Shown: positions 5,465 to 7,294 of the stretch, one piece after another
How the letters are laid out: the number at the start of each line of letters is the position of its first letter
Numbering within the stretch: the first letter of the stretch is position 1
Source: Rhodothermaceae bacterium
GTDB taxonomy: Bacteria; Bacteroidota; Rhodothermia; Rhodothermales; JAHEMB01
DNA: 7,294 bases
Direction: 5' to 3'
Assembly (NCBI GenBank): GCA_024643915.1
Contig: JAHEMB010000161.1
Location: 1 to 7,294, forward strand
Position numbers and translations under genes: made by a program
Notes under the pieces: generated by a model
The model's input: only the letters and a program-made list of their open reading frames with translations
What the model was told of the DNA's origin: nothing
The model's database searches: none

Positions 5465-5480
5465 ACCGTTAGCTAACGGT
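5465..5480. repeat. 16-bp perfect palindrome
   Basis: ACCGTTAGCTAACGGT is self-complementary over all 16 bases. It lies at the predicted 5' end of the small RNA, so it may be its first hairpin. It could also be an operator or Rep-protein site overlapping the transcription start. Confidence 0.8.
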
Positions 5481-5489
5481 GCGGAGGTC

Positions 5490-5518
5490 ATTATACGGAG
5501 GAGCCCTCTCGGGGGCAA
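5490..5518 (-). promoter_or_regulatory. Sigma-70 promoter of the small RNA
   Basis: On the minus strand TTGCCC (5518-5513) and a perfect TATAAT (5495-5490) are separated by exactly 17 bases. The predicted start is near 5482. The -35 element also forms one arm of the inverted repeat GGGCAACC/GGTTGCCC (5513-5520 and 5550-5557). Confidence 0.75.
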
Positions 5519-5528
5519 CCCTTGAAAA

Positions 5529-5594
5529 TGTAACATCACCTTACACTACGGTTGCCCTTTCGGGTTACACCCCACCTTTCCTTCCAGCTTACAC
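5529..5594. repeat. TTACAC repeats at 24-bp intervals (iteron-like)
   Basis: TTACAC occurs at 5541, 5565 and 5589, exactly 24 bp apart. TGTAA at 5529-5533 also forms an inverted pair with the first copy across a 7-base spacer. Only the hexamer and a few other columns are conserved. The set fills the leader of the RHH gene and flanks the small-RNA promoter. It may be an RHH operator array or degenerate iterons of an origin. Confidence 0.55.
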
Positions 5595-5595
5595 G

Positions 5596-5832
5596 ATGCC
5601 TTGCGCCATGCCTCACACGCCAGCCGCCCGGCAGCAGCCTGAAACGGTGCTCACCGCCTTCCGCGCCGACGCCGGGCTGATCGCCACCGTGCGCGAAATC
5701 GCCGCAGCCGAGGACCGCTCCGTCTCCGCCGTGATCCGCCAGGCCTTGCGCGCCTACGTCCAGAGAAAGGGGGGGCAGCGAAAAGGCGAGTATGCGACGC
5801 CTCCGATCAAGAAAACAACGTCCCGAAGATAG
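5596..5832 (+). CDS. Small ribbon-helix-helix (CopG-like) DNA-binding protein
   Basis: A protein of about 78 residues (74 if ATG 5608 is used). The core ETVLTAFRADAGLIATV is the DNA-contacting beta strand and first helix. EDRSVSAVIRQALRAYVQR is the second helix pair of a ribbon-helix-helix fold, followed by a lysine/arginine-rich tail. RHH proteins bind DNA as dimers and act as plasmid copy-number repressors, antitoxins or relaxosome factors. No toxin is adjacent. Neither start has a clear Shine-Dalgarno, and the reading frame extends further upstream, but that part overlaps the small-RNA promoter and reads poorly. The TTACAC repeats directly before the gene are its likely target. Copy-control is inferred from context. 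Confidence 0.75.
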   Translation: MPCAMPHTPAARQQPETVLTAFRADAGLIATVREIAAAEDRSVSAVIRQALRAYVQRKGGQRKGEYATPPIKKTTSRR

Positions 5833-5904
5833 ATGAGGCCCTGTTGCGGATGGACGTGGCGGGTCCGCTTTCGTTAAGGTACAACGTATCAGAAAGCGAG
5901 TGCG

Positions 5905-6297
5905 ATGAGTAAGCAAGGCAAGGAGGACCCACCGAAAGCGGGTCGCGGGTTGCAGGGCGAAGCCGGGCCGGTCGACGTGGTGGCGGCGAAGGTGGCGGAT
6001 TTGCTACGGGCCGACCTGGATGCCCAGTTCAGCGACCTGGCCGCGGTGATCGAGGCGCAGGCGGAGCTGCTGTTCGAACGGCACCGGGCGACGAAGCCGC
6101 TCCTGTCGGTGAAGGACCTGGCGAAGACGCTGGGCATCTCGCAGCGGAAGCTCGAGACGTTGATTGCGGCAGGGGAGCTGGCGCCGCTGTGGATCGGGGG
6201 GCAGCGCCGGTTCCACCCGGACGCTATCGACGCCTACCTTCGGCAGTGTGAGCGGCGGGGAAGGAAGCGCCGTGCGAAGCGGCGGGGGGTGGCGTAA
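5905..6297 (+). CDS. Excisionase-like HTH DNA-binding protein
   Basis: A 130-residue protein. Residues 1-25 are polar and probably disordered; about 26-60 is a helical stretch. Residues 67-113 form a MerR/excisionase-type winged helix: LLSVKDLAKTLGISQRKLETLI, then the wing residues GGQRRFHPDAIDAYL. The C-terminus is strongly basic (ERRGRKRRAKRR), suiting DNA contact. Proteins of this kind, directly before primase genes, are common in integrative elements and phage satellites. They act as excisionases, repressors or replication initiators. ATG 5905 has a purine-rich AAGCGAG a few bases upstream. Its TAA shares a base with the ATG of the primase gene (TAATG), showing coupling. Which of these roles applies cannot be told. 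Confidence 0.85.
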   Translation: MSKQGKEDPPKAGRGLQGEAGPVDVVAAKVADLLRADLDAQFSDLAAVIEAQAELLFERHRATKPLLSVKDLAKTLGISQRKLETLIAAGELAPLWIGGQRRFHPDAIDAYLRQCERRGRKRRAKRRGVA

Positions 6298-7294
6298 TGC
6301 AGCGGAGGATCGATCGCGCCCTGGTGCACTTCGAGGGGGTGCGCGCTTCAGGGCGGGGCTTCGTCGCGCGGTGCCCGGCCCACGAGGACACGCACCCCAG
6401 CCTCTCCATCGCCGAGGGGGACGACGGGCGGGTGCTGCTCCACTGCCACGCCGGCTGCCCGCCGGAGCGCATCATCGAGCGGGCCGGGCTGGCCTGGGAG
6501 GACCTCTTCCCCGAGGACGATCTGCCAGTCAACGGCCAGACAGGCGGAATCGGCACCCTAGTAAAGGCCTACAGCTACATCGACGCCGACGGCCACCTGC
6601 TCTATCAGACCGTGCGCTTTGAGCCCAAGGCCTTCCGTCAGCGCCAGCCGAACAGAGCGGGCGGCTGGATCTGGAATCTCCAGGGCATTGAGCCGGTGCT
6701 CTACCGGCTGCCGGATGTTCTGCGAGCGGTAAAGGAAGGGCGCACGGTCTTCCTCGTCGAGGGGGAGAAGGACGCCGATGCGCTACGCCGCCAGGGGCTG
6801 ACGGCCACGACGAGCCCGATGGGGGCGGGCAAGTGGAAGGACGCCTACGCCGAGGCGCTCGCGGGCGGCGAGGTGGCGATCGTGCCGGACGCCGACGAGG
6901 CCGGACAGCGGCACGCCGAGCAGGTGGCGCGCAGCCTGCAGGGACACTCGAAGGCGGTGCGGATCCTCTCGCTCCCCGGTCTGCCCGAGAAGGGAGACGT
7001 GAGCGACTGGCTGCGGCGGGGCGGTACCGCCGACGAGTTGATGCGCCTGGCGGCCCTGGCGCCGCTCTACGCGCCTTCTCCTGCTGTGTTAGTGGAAGAC
7101 TGGCCCGCGCCGCAGTCCTTCCCGCGCGCCTCAGCGGCTCCTGCGGCCTTCAAGGCATTCCTGCTACCCGCGACGCTCGGTGACTGGGTTGAGGACGTGG
7201 CTGAGCGTATGCAGGTGCCTCTCGACTACCCCGGCATCGGGATCATCGTCACCGCCGCGGCGGCCCTCGGGCGCAAGCTCGGCATCCGGCCCAA
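6297..7294 (+). CDS. Primase-like protein, zinc finger + TOPRIM (3' partial)
   Basis: The frame is open from ATG 6297 to the window end, giving 332 residues with no stop. It starts with a CHC2-like zinc finger: CPAH (C26, H29), DTHPSLSI and LLHCHAGC (C50, C54). A TOPRIM domain follows, with VFLVEGEKDADAL (E155, D159) and the metal-binding VPDADEAG (D198, D200). KGDVSDWL (232-239) is typical of the end of such domains. From about 285 (FLLPATLGDWVEDVAERM) the sequence resembles the start of DUF3987, a helicase-like module found in element and phage replication proteins. It probably makes primers for, and perhaps unwinds, the element's own DNA. The start overlaps the stop of the HTH gene. The C-terminal half lies beyond the window. 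Confidence 0.9.
   Translation, partial: MQRRIDRALVHFEGVRASGRGFVARCPAHEDTHPSLSIAEGDDGRVLLHCHAGCPPERIIERAGLAWEDLFPEDDLPVNGQTGGIGTLVKAYSYIDADGHLLYQTVRFEPKAFRQRQPNRAGGWIWNLQGIEPVLYRLPDVLRAVKEGRTVFLVEGEKDADALRRQGLTATTSPMGAGKWKDAYAEALAGGEVAIVPDADEAGQRHAEQVARSLQGHSKAVRILSLPGLPEKGDVSDWLRRGGTADELMRLAALAPLYAPSPAVLVEDWPAPQSFPRASAAPAAFKAFLLPATLGDWVEDVAERMQVPLDYPGIGIIVTAAAALGRKLGIRP

Larger units (their letters stand above)
5322..5482 (-). ncRNA. Candidate structured small RNA, about 160 nt
   Basis: A good sigma-70 promoter (5490-5518) and a strong intrinsic terminator (5322-5366) on the minus strand bound a gene-free stretch. The predicted RNA starts with the hairpin ACCGTT-AGCT-AACGGT (5480-5465). It then has a 9-bp stem pairing 5453-5445 with 5383-5375, which includes a G-U pair possible only in the minus-strand RNA. 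Inside is a hairpin of 8 pairs with a 2-base bulge (5444-5420), and the terminator hairpin closes the 3' end. I do not recognise an Rfam family: no SRP motif is present, and the ends do not pair as in 6S RNA. It would be antisense to any leader of the downstream plus-strand genes, so a copy-number or replication-control RNA is possible. Confidence 0.55.

Noticed and set aside
5322..5482. Small RNA as 6S RNA or SRP RNA
   Set aside because: The SRP core motif is absent and the 5' and 3' ends form separate hairpins rather than the closing stem of 6S RNA.
5536..5916. Minus-strand open frame of about 126 codons
   Set aside because: It is antisense to the RHH gene and has no motif or plausible start signal.
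6164..6622. Plus-strand open frame of about 152 codons over the HTH/primase junction
   Set aside because: The primase frame carries zinc-finger and TOPRIM motifs; this frame is glycine/arginine-rich noise.
1..7294. CRISPR array or complete insertion sequence
   Set aside because: No regularly spaced repeats of CRISPR length, no transposase motif and no terminal inverted repeats were seen.

Overview
The window joins a chromosomal sulfur-detoxification locus (about 1-3580) to what looks like the end of an integrated mobile element (about 3935-7294). Coding DNA is GC-rich, with AT-rich regulatory gaps. Several starts lack a Shine-Dalgarno, but two genes have good ones and one promoter is a standard sigma-70 type. 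The proteins would fit a high-GC Gram-negative-like lineage, perhaps Rhodothermota/Bacteroidota or a proteobacterium. This is a weak guess, because no taxonomic marker is present.

Left part. A minus-strand operon encodes two half-size YeeE/YedE membrane proteins and a persulfide dioxygenase-rhodanese fusion. An ArsR-family regulator is divergent on the plus strand. This is the gene content of the bigR/blh type sulfide-response operon: sulfur compounds move across the membrane, persulfide is oxidised to sulfite and sulfane sulfur is transferred by rhodanese. The divergent promoter region carries a long imperfect dyad that could be the operator. Downstream of the regulator is a truncated, degenerate SAM methyltransferase.

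Junction. After about 350 bp of AT-rich, gene-free DNA with small repeats lies a 3' portion of a tRNA-Leu(CAA) gene on the minus strand, without a matching 5' acceptor strand. Such fragments are left by tyrosine-recombinase integration into tRNA genes. Its orientation places the inserted element to the right.

Right part. A minus-strand three-gene operon encodes an MNT nucleotidyltransferase, a HEPN protein and an XRE-type regulator, and is probably a toxin-antitoxin module. About 490 bp of noncoding DNA follows. It holds two consensus DnaA boxes 21 bp apart, a structured minus-strand small RNA with its own promoter and terminator, a 16-bp perfect palindrome and three TTACAC hexamers exactly 24 bp apart. 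Then come plus-strand genes for a ribbon-helix-helix protein, an excisionase-like HTH protein and a zinc-finger/TOPRIM primase that runs off the window. Together this resembles the replication-control region of an integrative, possibly plasmid-like, element. That combination is the most interesting part of the window. No integrase or relaxase is visible, so the element is incomplete here.
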